Origin: Methylobacterium sp. WL1
Lineage (GTDB): Bacteria > Pseudomonadota > Alphaproteobacteria > Rhizobiales > Beijerinckiaceae
Assembly: GCF_008000895.1 (NCBI RefSeq)
Contig: NZ_CP042823.1
Span: forward strand, 5,478,501 to 5,542,500
Direction: 5' to 3'
DNA: 64,000 bases
Every line of letters begins with the position of its first letter. Position 1 is the first letter of the stretch. Position numbers and translations under genes: made by a program. This document shows positions 17,135 through 27,003 of the stretch, piece by piece. The notes under the pieces were generated by a model. That model was not told the DNA's origin. It saw only the letters and a program-made list of their open reading frames with translations, and ran no database searches.

Positions 17135-18115
17135 TCACTGCGTCCGCATGACCTGGATGACGGCGGGCGTGATGATGACGACGAACAGCACCGGCAGGAA
17201 GAACAGGATCATCGGCACGGTCAGCTTGGGTGGCAGGCTGGCCGCCTTCTTCTCCGCGTCGTTCATGCGCTGGTCGCGGCTCTCCTGGCTCAGCACCCGG
17301 AGCGCTTGGCCGATCGGCGTGCCGTAGCGCTCGGCCTGGATCAGGGCGGTCGCGACCGACTTGACCGGCTCCAGCCCGGTGCGCAGCGACAGGTTCTCGT
17401 AGGCCTGCCGCCTGTCGGGCAGGAACGACATCTCGGCCGTCATCAGGGCCAGCTCTTCGGCCAGCACCACCGAGGACGTGGCGATCTCGGTGCTGACCTT
17501 CCGGAACGCGTTCTCGACCGCCATCCCCGATTCGACGCAGATCAGCGTCAGGTCGAGGGCATCCGGCCAGGCCCGCTTGATCTCGGCCTGCCGCTTCTTG
17601 GCGGTGTTGACCAGGAACAGCTCCGGCGCCTTGATGCCGATATAGGCCGCGCCGATCACCATCCCGATCCGCATCAGGTAGGTGGCGTCGATCGCCTCGA
17701 GCACGAACAGGTAGAATACGGCCGCGATCACCGAGGCCACCGGGACGATCAGGCGGAAGAACAGGAACGTCGTCTCGGCGCCCTGGCCGCGATAGCCCGC
17801 CATCATCAGCTTGCGCTTGGCGGTATCGGTGCCGAGCCAGCGGTGCAGCTGATACCGGTCGACGATGGACTTCATGTAGGCCTTGGGCGCCACGCGCAGG
17901 GTCGCCCGGTCGTTCGGCCGGGCCCGGTCCGCCTGGCGCTCCCGCCGCCGGATGAGCTCGCGCTCGTCGCTGACGATCTTCATCCGCTTGGCGAGCTTGT
18001 CCGACTCGAAGAAGGGCTGTGCCACCGCGAAGGCGGTCGCGCCCGCCGCGACGGCGGTCAGCAGCGTGCCCATGAAGCGGGGATCGAACAGCTTCTCCGC
18101 GATGGCGTCGATCAT
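17135..18115 (-). CDS. tadC: Tad pilus inner-membrane platform protein TadC
   Basis: 326 residues from the ATG at 18115; the frame continues upstream into tadB without family sequence. T2SS-F domain in the second half: WPDALDLTLICVESGMAVENAF and the later block with ERYGTPIGQALRVLSQESRDQR, plus three to four membrane helices, the last FFLPVLFVVIITPAVIQV. TadB and TadC form the membrane platform that works with the ATPase CpaF/TadA to extrude Flp pili. Last gene of the leftward cpa operon. Confidence 0.92.
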   Translation of the reverse strand: MIDAIAEKLFDPRFMGTLLTAVAAGATAFAVAQPFFESDKLAKRMKIVSDERELIRRRERQADRARPNDRATLRVAPKAYMKSIVDRYQLHRWLGTDTAKRKLMMAGYRGQGAETTFLFFRLIVPVASVIAAVFYLFVLEAIDATYLMRIGMVIGAAYIGIKAPELFLVNTAKKRQAEIKRAWPDALDLTLICVESGMAVENAFRKVSTEIATSSVVLAEELALMTAEMSFLPDRRQAYENLSLRTGLEPVKSVATALIQAERYGTPIGQALRVLSQESRDQRMNDAEKKAASLPPKLTVPMILFFLPVLFVVIITPAVIQVMRTQ

Positions 18116-18141
18116 GGGACGGGATCCGGATCCAACGGGGC

Positions 18142-19119
18142 TCAGAAGTCGAAGGCGATCATCTTCTTGATCGTGAAGACGCCGATCGACATCCAGATCG
18201 CCGCCCCCACCAGCGCGATCGTGCCGACATCCGTCGTCCAGAGCAGCGAGATGTAATCCGGGCTGGTGAGCGTGGTGATGCCCGCCACGCCGAAGGGCAG
18301 GCACGCGATGATCGAGGCCGAGGCCTTGGCTTCCATGCTCATCGCCTGGACCTTGCCGCGCATCTTGGCCCGGTCGCGCAGCACCACCGAGAGGTTGTTC
18401 AACGCCTCCGACAGGTTGCCGCCCGATTGCTGCTGGATGTTGATCACGATCGCGAAGAAGTTGACCTCCGCGGTCGGCACCCGCTCGAACAGGCGCGAGA
18501 CCGCCTCGCCGAGCGAGAGCCCCATCGCCTGGGTCTCGATCACCGTCCGGAACTCGCTGCGCACCGGCTCCTCGGCCTCGCGCGAGACCATGCGGAAGCA
18601 GTCGCCCACCGGGATGCCGGTGCGGATGCCGCGCACCACCACGTCCACCGCGTTGGGCAGCTCCTTGTTGAACTTCGCGATGCGCCGGAGCCGCAGGTGG
18701 CGCAGCAGCCAGGCGGGGACGCCGAAGCCCCCCGCGAAGGCAGCGCCGGCCGCCGCCACGGGGCTGTCGGTGACGATGAACAGCAGCAGGCCGAGGATCG
18801 CGGCGCTGGCCCCCGAGACCGTGTAGAAGGTCCGCTTGGTCCAGCTCAGGCCGGCGCGGGCGAGCTTCAGCTCCAGCGTCGCCGTGTTGGCGTTCTTGGC
18901 CTTCGCCTCGATCTCGCTCAGCGTCTTGGCGACCTGCTCCCGCCGGTTGACCGCGACCCCGCGCACCGCCGCCCCGGAGGCCGTGACGCCGATCGACTTC
19001 AACCGCTTGCTCGCCCGGCGCTGACCGCCGAGCAGCGGCAGCACCGCCACGTAGGCCACGGCCGCCACGGCGATGCCGATCAGGCCGGCGGCGAGCGGGA
19101 GCTGGGACGAATCCGCCAT
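18142..19119 (-). CDS. tadB: Tad pilus inner-membrane platform protein TadB
   Basis: 325 residues from the ATG at 19119, three bases past the cpaF stop, so probably translationally coupled. N-terminal membrane helices (AAGLIGIAVAAVAYVAVLPL), then the T2SS-F domain with LPNAVDVVVRGIRTGIPVGD and SLGEAVSRLFERVPTAEVNF, then two more helices at the end. TadB partners TadC beneath the pilus. Position between the ATPase and tadC is the usual one. Confidence 0.92.
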   Translation of the reverse strand: MADSSQLPLAAGLIGIAVAAVAYVAVLPLLGGQRRASKRLKSIGVTASGAAVRGVAVNRREQVAKTLSEIEAKAKNANTATLELKLARAGLSWTKRTFYTVSGASAAILGLLLFIVTDSPVAAAGAAFAGGFGVPAWLLRHLRLRRIAKFNKELPNAVDVVVRGIRTGIPVGDCFRMVSREAEEPVRSEFRTVIETQAMGLSLGEAVSRLFERVPTAEVNFFAIVINIQQQSGGNLSEALNNLSVVLRDRAKMRGKVQAMSMEAKASASIIACLPFGVAGITTLTSPDYISLLWTTDVGTIALVGAAIWMSIGVFTIKKMIAFDF

Positions 19120-19121
19120 GG

Positions 19122-20566
19122 TCACGCCCCGTCGACGATCTCGGCGGCGTCGAGCGCCTCGCCGAGCCGGCGGTCGAGGCCGTAGTAGCGGGCGCGCTCC
19201 CAGAATTTCGGCCGGCCGACGCCGGTGGAGCGATGGCGCCCGATCAGCTTGCCGTTCGGGTCCTCGCCGACGATGTCGTAGAGGAAGATGTCCTGCGTGG
19301 TGATGACGTCGCCCTCCATCCCCAGCACCTCGGTGATGTGGGTGATGCGGCGGGAGCCGTCGCGCAGGCGCATGGCCTGGATCACCACGTCGATCGAGCC
19401 GCAGATCATCTCGCGCAGGGTCTTCGACGGCAGCGTGAACCCGCCCATCGAGATCATCGACTCGATGCGCGACAGGCATTCGCGCGGGCTGTTGGCGTGG
19501 AGCGTGCCCATCGAGCCGTCATGGCCGGTGTTCATCGCCTGCAGCAGGTCGAACGCCTCGGGGCCGCGGACCTCGCCGACGATGATCCGCTCGGGCCGCA
19601 TGCGCAGGCAGTTCTTGACGAGGTCGCGCATGGTGACCTGCCCCTGGCCCTCCATGTTGGGCGGGCGCGTCTCCAGGCGGACGACGTGGGGCTGCTGGAG
19701 CTGCAATTCGGCCGCGTCCTCGCAGGTGATGACCCGCTCGTCGTGCTCGATGAAGGCCGTGAGGCAGTTCAGCAGGGTGGTCTTGCCCGAGCCGGTGCCG
19801 CCCGAGATGACCACGTTGCAGCGCGACTGGCCGATGATCTTCAGGACCTCGGCACCCTCCGGGGAGATCGCCCCGAAGCGCACGAGCTGTTCGAGGGTCA
19901 GCTTGTCCTTCTTGAACTTGCGGATCGTGAGCGCCGGTCCGTCGATGGACAGCGGCGGTGCGATGACGTTGACGCGGGAGCCGTCCGGCAGGCGCGCGTC
20001 GCAGATCGGCGAGGCGTCGTCGACCCGGCGGCCGACTTGGCTGACGATCCGCTGGCAGATGTTCATCAGCTGCTGGTTGTCGCGGAAGCGGACATTGGTC
20101 AGCTGGATCTTGCCGTCGACCTCGATGAAGGTCCGGTTGGCGCCGTTGACCATGATGTCGGCGATGTCGTCGCGGGCGAGCAGCGGCTCCAGCGGGCCGT
20201 AGCCGAGCACGTCGTTGCAGATGTCGTCGAGCAGCTCTTCCTGCTCGGCGATCGACAGGACGATGTTCTTGAGCCCGATGATCTCCGTGACGATGTCGCG
20301 GATCTCCTCACGGGCGGTCTCGGCGTCGAGGCGCGAGAGCTGCGTGAGGTCGATCGCCTCGATCAGGGCGCCGAAGATCAGGCTCTTGGTCCGGTAATAA
20401 TCCTCGGAGCGCGGGTTCTCGACCGCCACCGGGGCGGCGGGCTTGGCGGCGGCTTGGGCGCCGGGGCGGAATCGCGCAGCACCGGCGCCGTCGGCACGGC
20501 GGCCCGCGCGTGCGGGACCGGTGCGGGCGCCGTCGGGGCGGCTCCGGATTGTCGCCTACCAAACAT
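19122..20566 (-). CDS. cpaF: Tad pilus secretion ATPase CpaF/TadA (N-terminal frame broken by one indel)
   Basis: The main frame (from 20429 leftwards) encodes a full secretion ATPase: Walker A ISGGTGSGKTTLL, Asp box ERVITCEDAAELQL, Walker B RPERIIVGEVRG and the His box TGHDGSMGTLHANS. Its apparent start is a GTG inside a conserved region. The true N-terminus, MFGRRQSG followed by a Pro/Ala linker, lies in another frame from the ATG at 20566. Adding one C to the CCC run at 20456-20458 (minus strand) joins them as APAPQAAAKPAAPVAVENPR. The ATPase powers assembly of Flp pili. It lies 54 bases after cpaE. Confidence 0.9.
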
Positions 20567-20620
20567 GGGTCAGCTCCAAGGCGCCCGCGCGTGGCATCGT
20601 CCCGGCGACGGTCTCGCGCA

Positions 20621-21865
20621 TCACGAGGCCTTGCGGCCGGCGAGCTTGGCCAGCAGCGGCTCCAGCAGGCTCGACTTGCTGCGCCGGGTCTCCGGGCGCC
20701 CGAGGGTGACCGCCGCCAGGTCGTTGAACAGCTCCGCCACCTTCGAGCCGGCCTGGATCTCGGCGATCATCTGGCCGTTGTTGGCAGCGGTGCCGAACAG
20801 GGTCGGCTCAAACGGGATCGTGGCCGCGATCGGCGCGTCCAGGGCCTTGGCGAACTCGGCCGTGCCGATCTCCGGCCGCTTGGCCATGCCGACGCCGTTG
20901 AGCAGGATCCGGGGCGGCTGGTCGTTCGGGCGACCGTGCTTGAGCGCCCCGAGCAGGTTCTTGGCGTTGCGCAGGCAGGCGAGGTCGGGCCCGGCGACGA
21001 TCAGGATCTCGTCGGCCGCGGTGAGCACGCGCTTCGACCACGCGTTCCACTGGTGCGGGATGTCGAGGACGACGCAGGGCACGCTGGCGCGCAGGTACTC
21101 GATCAGAGAATCGAAGGCCGGCTCGGACAGGTCGATGGTCCGGTCGAGGCTCGCCGGGGCCGAGAGCAGGCTCAGGTTGTCGCTGCACTTCGACAGCAGC
21201 CGCTCGACCAGGGCTGAATCCAGGCGCTCGGGGGCGAATACCGCCTCGGCGATGCCCTGCGGCGGGTCCTGGTTGAAGTTGAGCGAGGCGGTGCCGAAGG
21301 CGATGTCGAGGTCGGCGATCACGGTCTGGACGCCCTGGTTGCGGGCGACCGACCAGGCGAAGTTGTGCGCCACCGTGGAGGCCCCGATGCCGCCCTTGAC
21401 GCCGTAGACCGCCACGGTGCGGCCCACCGGTTTGACGCCCGGCGCCGTGAACAGGTCGGAGATCGCCGCGATCAGGGTCAGCGGATCCACCGGCGCCATC
21501 AGGTAGTCGGAGACGCCGCGCTGGATCAGCTGCCGGTACAGGGTCACGTCGTTGACGTGGCCGATCACCAGGACGCGGGTGCCCTCGTCGCAGACTTCGG
21601 CCAGGGCATCGAGGCACTCGACCGGCTTCGAGCGCACGCCCTGCGTCTCGATGACGACGACGTTGGGGGTCGGCGCGTGCCGGTAGGCCTCGATCGCGGC
21701 GGCACCGCCGCCCATGCGGACCTTGACCTGGGCCTTCTGCATGCGCCGGTCGAGGGCTGCGCCCTCGATCATCGCGGCGGTCTCGCCGGTCTCGCAGAAG
21801 GCCTGGATCGTGATCCGGGGCACCGGGGCGATCGTGCGCTCGGATGTCTCGGACGGGTCCGCCAT
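20621..21865 (-). CDS. cpaE: Tad pilus localisation ATPase CpaE/TadZ
   Basis: 414 residues from the ATG at 21865. An atypical receiver-like N-terminal domain (about 20-150; VRVLVIGHVNDVTLYRQL) is followed by a ParA/MinD-type ATPase domain with the deviant Walker A GVKGGIGASTVAHNFAW and DLDIAFGTASL, and VVLDIPHQW as the Walker B region. CpaE/TadZ positions the pilus machine at the cell pole. It sits between cpaD and cpaF as in Caulobacter. Confidence 0.9.
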   Translation of the reverse strand: MADPSETSERTIAPVPRITIQAFCETGETAAMIEGAALDRRMQKAQVKVRMGGGAAAIEAYRHAPTPNVVVIETQGVRSKPVECLDALAEVCDEGTRVLVIGHVNDVTLYRQLIQRGVSDYLMAPVDPLTLIAAISDLFTAPGVKPVGRTVAVYGVKGGIGASTVAHNFAWSVARNQGVQTVIADLDIAFGTASLNFNQDPPQGIAEAVFAPERLDSALVERLLSKCSDNLSLLSAPASLDRTIDLSEPAFDSLIEYLRASVPCVVLDIPHQWNAWSKRVLTAADEILIVAGPDLACLRNAKNLLGALKHGRPNDQPPRILLNGVGMAKRPEIGTAEFAKALDAPIAATIPFEPTLFGTAANNGQMIAEIQAGSKVAELFNDLAAVTLGRPETRRSKSSLLEPLLAKLAGRKAS

Positions 21866-21930
21866 GACGGCACTTTCGGGTTCGTGGTCGAGTCGCGGCG
21901 TCGGGGACCAGGGGGCGCGCACCGTTCGTC

Positions 21931-22677
21931 CTAGTTGGTGACTTGGGACTTGACGGCGTTGGTCCCATCTTGCCGCCATGTGGTTGACGGATCCTTGCCT
22001 TCCCGCAACTGGCCGATGTCCCGGACGCGCTTGACCGTGTCGATCCGGCCCTCCGGCCGGCCGCGCACCAAGTCGACGGGATCGGCCACCTGGGCGGCGA
22101 GCGTGGCCTGGGTGGCGCAACCGAGATTCCAGCTCGGGCGGTTGCCGTAATCGGACGCGAAGTTCGAGGTGCCGAGATCCTGGGGCCATAATCCGCACTG
22201 GTCGGCGACCTTGGCCTGCATGCGCTGGAAGCTTAGGCGAATCGGCGCGGCGAGGCCGGGGGCCGCGACCGGATAGGCCGACAGGGTGACCTCGCGGGCG
22301 CCGACGCCGTCCTCGGTGCCGCGCCGGCTCAAGGCCGCGGCCGTGCGCTCCACGGCGGCGGCCTGCGCCGGCGGCAGGCCCCGGGGCACCTCGATCAGGA
22401 TCCCGCCGCGGCCGTAGCGGCGGTATTCCAGCATGAAGGCGTCGATGTCGCCGGCCTGGCGCGGGTCGAGATGGCCCGGCCCGGTGGCGAACACGTCGAG
22501 ACTGCGGGTGCCGTCGGCCAGGACGATCGGGTGGCGCGCCCGGTAATCCGACAGGTCGATCCCCCCGGTGGTGGCGGGCTCGCCCTTGCAGGCGGCGGCC
22601 AGCAATCCGAGCGCGCAGGCGGCCAGGAGGTTGGACTGGGCGGGCAGGGAACGTCGGGGCAGGGAACGTCGGGTCAT
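21931..22677 (-). CDS. cpaD: Tad pilus assembly lipoprotein CpaD
   Basis: 248 residues, ATG at 22677. A lipoprotein signal with lipobox LLAAACK places it at the outer membrane. The CpaD family blocks are present: DYRARHPIVLADGTRSLDVF, a GPGHLDPRQAGDIDAF-type segment, and the C-terminal CGLWPQDLG with SDYGNRPSWNLGCATQ. CpaD supports the CpaC secretin. It lies 24 bases after cpaC and 65 bases before cpaE. Confidence 0.9.
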   Translation of the reverse strand: MTRRSLPRRSLPAQSNLLAACALGLLAAACKGEPATTGGIDLSDYRARHPIVLADGTRSLDVFATGPGHLDPRQAGDIDAFMLEYRRYGRGGILIEVPRGLPPAQAAAVERTAAALSRRGTEDGVGAREVTLSAYPVAAPGLAAPIRLSFQRMQAKVADQCGLWPQDLGTSNFASDYGNRPSWNLGCATQATLAAQVADPVDLVRGRPEGRIDTVKRVRDIGQLREGKDPSTTWRQDGTNAVKSQVTN

Positions 22678-22701
22678 GGATCCGGTCCTGGAAGCGGGGC
22701 G

Positions 22702-24247
22702 CTACTCGACGATGAAGCCGACGCGGCCACGATAGGTGCGCCCGAGCGGGGCGGCGCCGACCTTGCCGTAGAGGCGGTTGACCTGCCCGAGCAGCACCGC
22801 CTGCCCGTCGGTGGCGTCGACGAAGTTGTCGTCGGGCCGGGTCACCTGCTTGGGCTCCATCGCTCGGGCGATGAACGGGGTGCACATGATCATCAGCTCG
22901 GTCTCCATGCGCTGGTAGTCCCGGGACCGGAACAGCGCGCCGAGGATCGGCAAGTTCACCAGGCCGGGCAGGCCGGTGATCGCCTGCTTGTTGACCTGCT
23001 GGATCAGGCCGGCGGTCATCATCACGCCGCCCGACGGCAGCTCGACCGTGGTCTCGGAGCGGCGCACCCGAGTGCCGGGGACAGCTACCGTCGAGTTGCC
23101 GACCGTGTAGTTGAAGCTCTGCTGCGGATCGATCTCAGTTACGTCCGTGGCGACGCGGATCGAGATCCGATTGTCGGCCAGAACCACGGGCGTGAAGGAC
23201 AAGGCGACGCCGTAGGGCTTGAAGGTGATTCCCGGTGTGCATACGCCGCCGACTGCGCAGGTGGCCGACGACGGCACCGGGAATTCGCCGCCGGCCAGGA
23301 ACTTTGCGGCTTCGCCGGAGATCGCTGTCAGTGTCGGCTCGGCGAGAATGCGCGATACGCCCGCTTGCTCGAAAGCTTTCAACGTCGCCTGCAGCGAGAA
23401 GCCTGCGCCTTGGGCCGATACCGCGATCTGATTGGTGCCGGCGATGTTGCCGTTGATCGGGAACGGCAACGAGTTCGAGATGAGGTTGGACACTCCGGTC
23501 TGCTTGCCGCTCGCCACATCGTAGATACCGCTCAGCGGATTCAACGCCGACCAATTGCCGGTCATGTTGATCCCGAACTGCTTCAGTACGGTGCGGGACA
23601 CCTCGACCACGGTGACGCGCAGCATCACCTGGTCCTTGTTGCGGATCGTCAGGTTGTTGATCACCGCGCCCCGCGCCCCGGCCGAGACGCCGCCGCTCAG
23701 CGCACCGGTGGCGGCCGCGGCCCCGCCCAGGCCGACGAAGGCGTTGGCGATGTCGATCGCCTGCTGGGCGTCCGAGGAGGAGTTGACCGAGCCCGACAGC
23801 AGCACCGAGGCGCCCGACGAGCGCACGTCGAAGCGACCGCCCGGGATGCTCTGGCCGAGCAGTTCGCGCAAAGTCCCGAGGTTCAGGTCCCGGGCCACGG
23901 TCACGTCGAGGGCGGCGATCTGGCGGCCCTCGGCGTCGAGGATGAAGATCGAGGTCGCGCCGTCGGCCATGCCGATCACGAACACCTTCCGGGTCGAGCG
24001 GACCACCGCGTTGGCCACCGCCGGGTTGGCGACGAACACCTCCTTGGCGTCCCGCGGCAGGTCGACGATCACCGAGCGGCCCGCGGTCAGCTCGACCCGG
24101 CGGGACGAGGCGGCCTCCGCCGAGCCGACGGTGAGCACCGGCGCGGGCCCGAGCGTCGGCCGTTCCTGCCGAGGGCGGGGCCCCGGCCACCAGGGCGAGC
24201 AGCGCGAGGACGCGCGCCGGGCGGAGGAGGGTCGGCAGGTCGGTCAT
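22702..24247 (-). CDS. cpaC: Tad pilus outer-membrane secretin CpaC/RcpA (signal peptide in another frame)
   Basis: The frame from about 24138 encodes the whole secretin: an N-terminal pilus-specific domain (VELTAGRSVIVDLPRDAKEV), a BON-like domain (LSGSVNSSSDAQQAIDIANA), and the secretin core with EFPVPSS and GGVMMTAGLIQQVNKQAITG. It has no signal peptide as read. One is present in another frame from the ATG at 24247 (MTDLPTLLRPARVLALLALV), 5 bases after the cpaB stop. Inserting two bases (GC) near 24166-24173 fuses them as PPSAQERPTLGPAPVLTV, a perfect cleavage site. CpaC forms the pilus exit pore. Confidence 0.9.
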
Positions 24248-24252
24248 GGGGG

Positions 24253-25083
24253 TCACGGCGTCTGCTGCCGCGCGACGCCGAAGCGCACGACGGTCAATCC
24301 GGGTTCGGGCGTCTGCGCCATCGCGGCCTCGCCCGGATGGGCTTCGACCGGCTGGGCCTCGGGGGGGCGTCCCGCATCCGCGAGGCTGCGCAGCGACAGC
24401 GACAGCGTGCCGACCTTCTGGGCGAGCGTCAGCGTCTCGGCCTGGGCGGGGGTGACGGCGAGCGTGGCGGTCTCGCCGGTGACGACGTTGGTGCCGTTCT
24501 TCTCCTGGATCAGCTGACCGATCGCGAGGACGCGGATATCGGTCAGGATCGTCTGGGAGAGCTGCACCTCGCTGTTGTTGGCGCGCGAGTTCGCGTCGTC
24601 GCGAAAGGTGCGGATCACGTCGATGCGGTCGTTGGGCAGGATGAAGCCGCCGGCGGAGTTGGTGCCGCGGCTGTCGGTGACGATGGCGACCGCGCGCATC
24701 CCGGAGGGCAGGATCGCGGCCATGAACCCGCTGTCGGGCCGGACCAGCTTCTGCGCCCGGATCGGCTCGCCGGCGAGGAAGCTCGAACGCACGGAGGCGC
24801 CGACCGTCTCGTCCAGCGCCTTCGCGTTGTCCTTGCGGCTGATGTAGCCCGCCGTCATGGCGGCATCCGGCCAGGGCTGCCAGCGCAGGTCCGCGGCCCG
24901 TAGCACCTGGCCCATGGGCATGTCGGCGGCGGCCACCAGCACCTCGGTCGTCGGGGCCGGCGGCGGTTGCTCGGCCTTCGGGGCCGGCGGCGGCGGAGGC
25001 GGGTCGCCGCCGCTCATCAGGAAGGCCGCCCCGCTGCCCGCTGCGAGGGCGATGCCGAGGACGGCGAGACGGGCTGGATTCAT
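24253..25083 (-). CDS. cpaB: Tad pilus assembly protein CpaB
   Basis: 276 residues, ATG at 25083. An N-terminal membrane anchor (LAVLGIALAAGSGAAFL), a proline-rich linker with six prolines in a row, then the SAF domain (TEVLVAAADMPMGQVLRAAD, DAAMTAGYISR) and the RcpC/CpaB domain (AVAIVTDSRGTNSAGGFILP, NDRIDVIRTF). It acts in the periplasm with the secretin. First gene of the cpa operon; a TATAAT box and a CtrA-type half site lie upstream. Confidence 0.92.
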   Translation of the reverse strand: MNPARLAVLGIALAAGSGAAFLMSGGDPPPPPPAPKAEQPPPAPTTEVLVAAADMPMGQVLRAADLRWQPWPDAAMTAGYISRKDNAKALDETVGASVRSSFLAGEPIRAQKLVRPDSGFMAAILPSGMRAVAIVTDSRGTNSAGGFILPNDRIDVIRTFRDDANSRANNSEVQLSQTILTDIRVLAIGQLIQEKNGTNVVTGETATLAVTPAQAETLTLAQKVGTLSLSLRSLADAGRPPEAQPVEAHPGEAAMAQTPEPGLTVVRFGVARQQTP

Positions 25084-25154
25084 CGCATCGCCACGCGCCG
25101 GAGACGGCCGAATTGCCGTCCATCCCCGGACCCTGGGGGGCCATTCGTGTACTT

Positions 25155-25169
25155 ATGGTTAAGGTATTA
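25155..25169 (-). promoter_or_regulatory. cpa operon promoter region: TATAAT box and CtrA-type half site
   Basis: On the minus strand a perfect TATAAT (25164-25169) is followed directly by CC and TTAACCAT (25155-25162), the half-site recognised by the cell-cycle regulator CtrA. Both are 70-90 bases before the cpaB start. In Caulobacter pilus genes are under CtrA control; the same here is an inference. A site just downstream of a -10 box would suggest repression. Confidence 0.4.
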
Positions 25170-25355
25170 TAACTGCGCCGGTCGGATACGGTCCGGAAAC
25201 GGGGCGGTTGCAGGGCCTGTCACAACCGGCGCGATCTCTCACCTGCGGCCCAATCCTGGCCGTGGCGCAGCATCCGCGGCTGCAATAGTCTTCGCCCGAA
25301 CCCGCGTCAGAATCGGGTGCTCGGATCATCCGGGCAAAACATGCCGGGGAGTGAC

Positions 25356-26591
25356 ATGATCAGGACATTTGGCGGTGCGGTGCTGGTCACCGCCCTGGCT
25401 CTGGGCTCGGGCCCGGCGGCCGCCCAGGGTGCCGCGGCCGGCGCCTTCTCGGGCAACGCGCTGCGCATCGGCGTGCTCAACGACCAGTCCGGCCTCTATG
25501 CCCAGTTCGGCGGCCAGGGCTCCGTGGAGGCCGCCCGCATGGCGGTGGAGGATTTCGGCGGCAAGGTCGACGGCGTGCCGATCGAGATCCTCGCGGCCGA
25601 CCACCAGAACAAGCCGGACATCGCCTCGGGCATCGCCCGGCAATGGTACGACCGCGACGGCGTCGACGCGATCATGGAATTGACCACCTCGTCGGTGGCG
25701 CTGGCGGTCCAGGGCCTGTCCCGCGAGAAGAAGAAGATCACGATCACCACCGGGGCGGCCTCCAGCGACCTCACCGGCAAGGCGTGCACGCCCTACGGCT
25801 ACCACTGGGCCTACGACACCCGCGCGCTGGCGGTCGGCACCGGCGGCGCGCTGACCCGGGCCGGCGGCGACACCTGGTTCTTCCTCACCGCCGACTACGC
25901 CTTCGGCTCGGCGCTGGAGGCCGATACCAGCCGCGTCGTGCTGGCCAACAACGGCAAGGTGCTGGGCAGCGTCCGCCACCCGCTCTCGAACCAGGACTTC
26001 TCCTCGTTCCTGCTTCAGGCGCAGGGCTCGAAGGCCAAGGTGATCGGGCTCGCCAATGCTGGGCTGGACACCTCCAACGCGATCAAGCAGGCGGCCGAGT
26101 ACGGCATCGTCGAGGGCGGCCAGAAGCTCGCGGCCCTGCTGTTCACCCTCTCGGAGGTGGAGGGGCTCGGCCTCAAGGTCGCGCAGGGCCTGACCCTGAC
26201 CGAGGGCTGGTACTGGGATGCCAACGACGAGACCCGCGCCTTCGGCCAGCGCTACATGAAGCGCACCGGCCGGATGCCCAACATGATCCAGGCCGGCACC
26301 TACTCGGCCGTGCTGTCCTACCTGAAGGCCGTCAAGGCCGCCGGCACCGACGAGACCGAGGCGGTCAACGCCAAGCTCAAGGCGCTCCCGGTGGACGACG
26401 TGTTCGCCCACGGCGGCACGGTGCAGCCGAACGGCCGCATGGTGCACGACATGTACCTGTTCGAGGTCAAGAAGCCGGCCGAGTCGAAGGGCCCGTGGGA
26501 CCTCTACAAGCAACTCGCGACCATCCCGGGCAAGGAAGCCTACGCGAGCCCGGCCGAGAGCGGCTGCCCGCTGACGGCGGCGGCGAAGTAA
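25356..26591 (+). CDS. ABC transporter substrate-binding protein, amino-acid/amide (LivJ/LivK) type
   Basis: 411 residues from the ATG at 25356 with GGGGAG upstream. A signal peptide ends near PAAAQGA. Type I periplasmic binding fold: LRIGVLNDQSGLYAQFGGQG, VDAIMELTTSSVALAVQGLS, and a hinge region with TWFFLTADYAFGSALEADTS. This clade usually binds branched-chain amino acids, amides, or aromatic acids. No permease or ATPase gene is adjacent, so it depends on a transporter encoded elsewhere. It is followed by a palindromic repeat and is convergent with the alcohol dehydrogenase. Confidence 0.88.
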   Translation: MIRTFGGAVLVTALALGSGPAAAQGAAAGAFSGNALRIGVLNDQSGLYAQFGGQGSVEAARMAVEDFGGKVDGVPIEILAADHQNKPDIASGIARQWYDRDGVDAIMELTTSSVALAVQGLSREKKKITITTGAASSDLTGKACTPYGYHWAYDTRALAVGTGGALTRAGGDTWFFLTADYAFGSALEADTSRVVLANNGKVLGSVRHPLSNQDFSSFLLQAQGSKAKVIGLANAGLDTSNAIKQAAEYGIVEGGQKLAALLFTLSEVEGLGLKVAQGLTLTEGWYWDANDETRAFGQRYMKRTGRMPNMIQAGTYSAVLSYLKAVKAAGTDETEAVNAKLKALPVDDVFAHGGTVQPNGRMVHDMYLFEVKKPAESKGPWDLYKQLATIPGKEAYASPAESGCPLTAAAK

Positions 26592-27003
26592 TAGGCGCTC
26601 TTATCGTGAGGCGAGGGCCGTCAAGGATTTGAAGGCCCTTGCTCTTGCAGAACGCGACGCGCTCCCTTCCCCGCACGGGCTACGATATTCTCACATCGCT
26701 GCCGGATTTGGGCCAAGGCTAACCCCAGACGCGTCTCCCTCCCCCCTCCGCGGGGGAGGGTGGGCCGGCCGTCAGGCCGGGTCGGGAGAGGGGAACCCGG
26801 CTTCCGGAAGAAGGCCGCGCAGGGGTGAAGGCCGGCGCTTTCTCCTGCACCGTCGCTCCCCTCTCCCGACCCCCTTCGGGGGCCACTCTCCCCCGCAAAG
26901 GGGGGAGGGAGAGCCGCGGTGTCTCCCGTGTGTTCTGCCGACCCGATGTGTGAATCCGCAAGCTCGTACGGGCGAGGAGACCAGCGCTTTTCACCAGCGA
27001 CGA
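26592..27003. other. 412-base gap containing a long inverted repeat
   Basis: No coding frame is credible. The centre is filled by the family B repeat at 26735-26914. The remaining flanks show no recognisable site. Confidence 0.55.
26735..26914 (+). repeat. Long intergenic inverted repeat, family B, copy 1
   Basis: The left arm (CTCCCTCCCCCCTCCGCGGG then GGGAGAGGGGAAC) pairs with a right arm (GTCGCTCCCCTCTCCCGACC then CTCTCCCCCGCAAAGGGG). Each arm also folds on itself. Copy 2 at 30794-30978 has the same arm motifs and the same GTCGCTCCCCTCT core. These are typical dispersed intergenic elements that can fold into a large cruciform. Confidence 0.7.

Noticed and set aside
26735..26914. CRISPR array in the repeat-rich gap
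   Set aside because: The repeats are one inverted pair, not regularly spaced direct repeats, and there are no cas genes.
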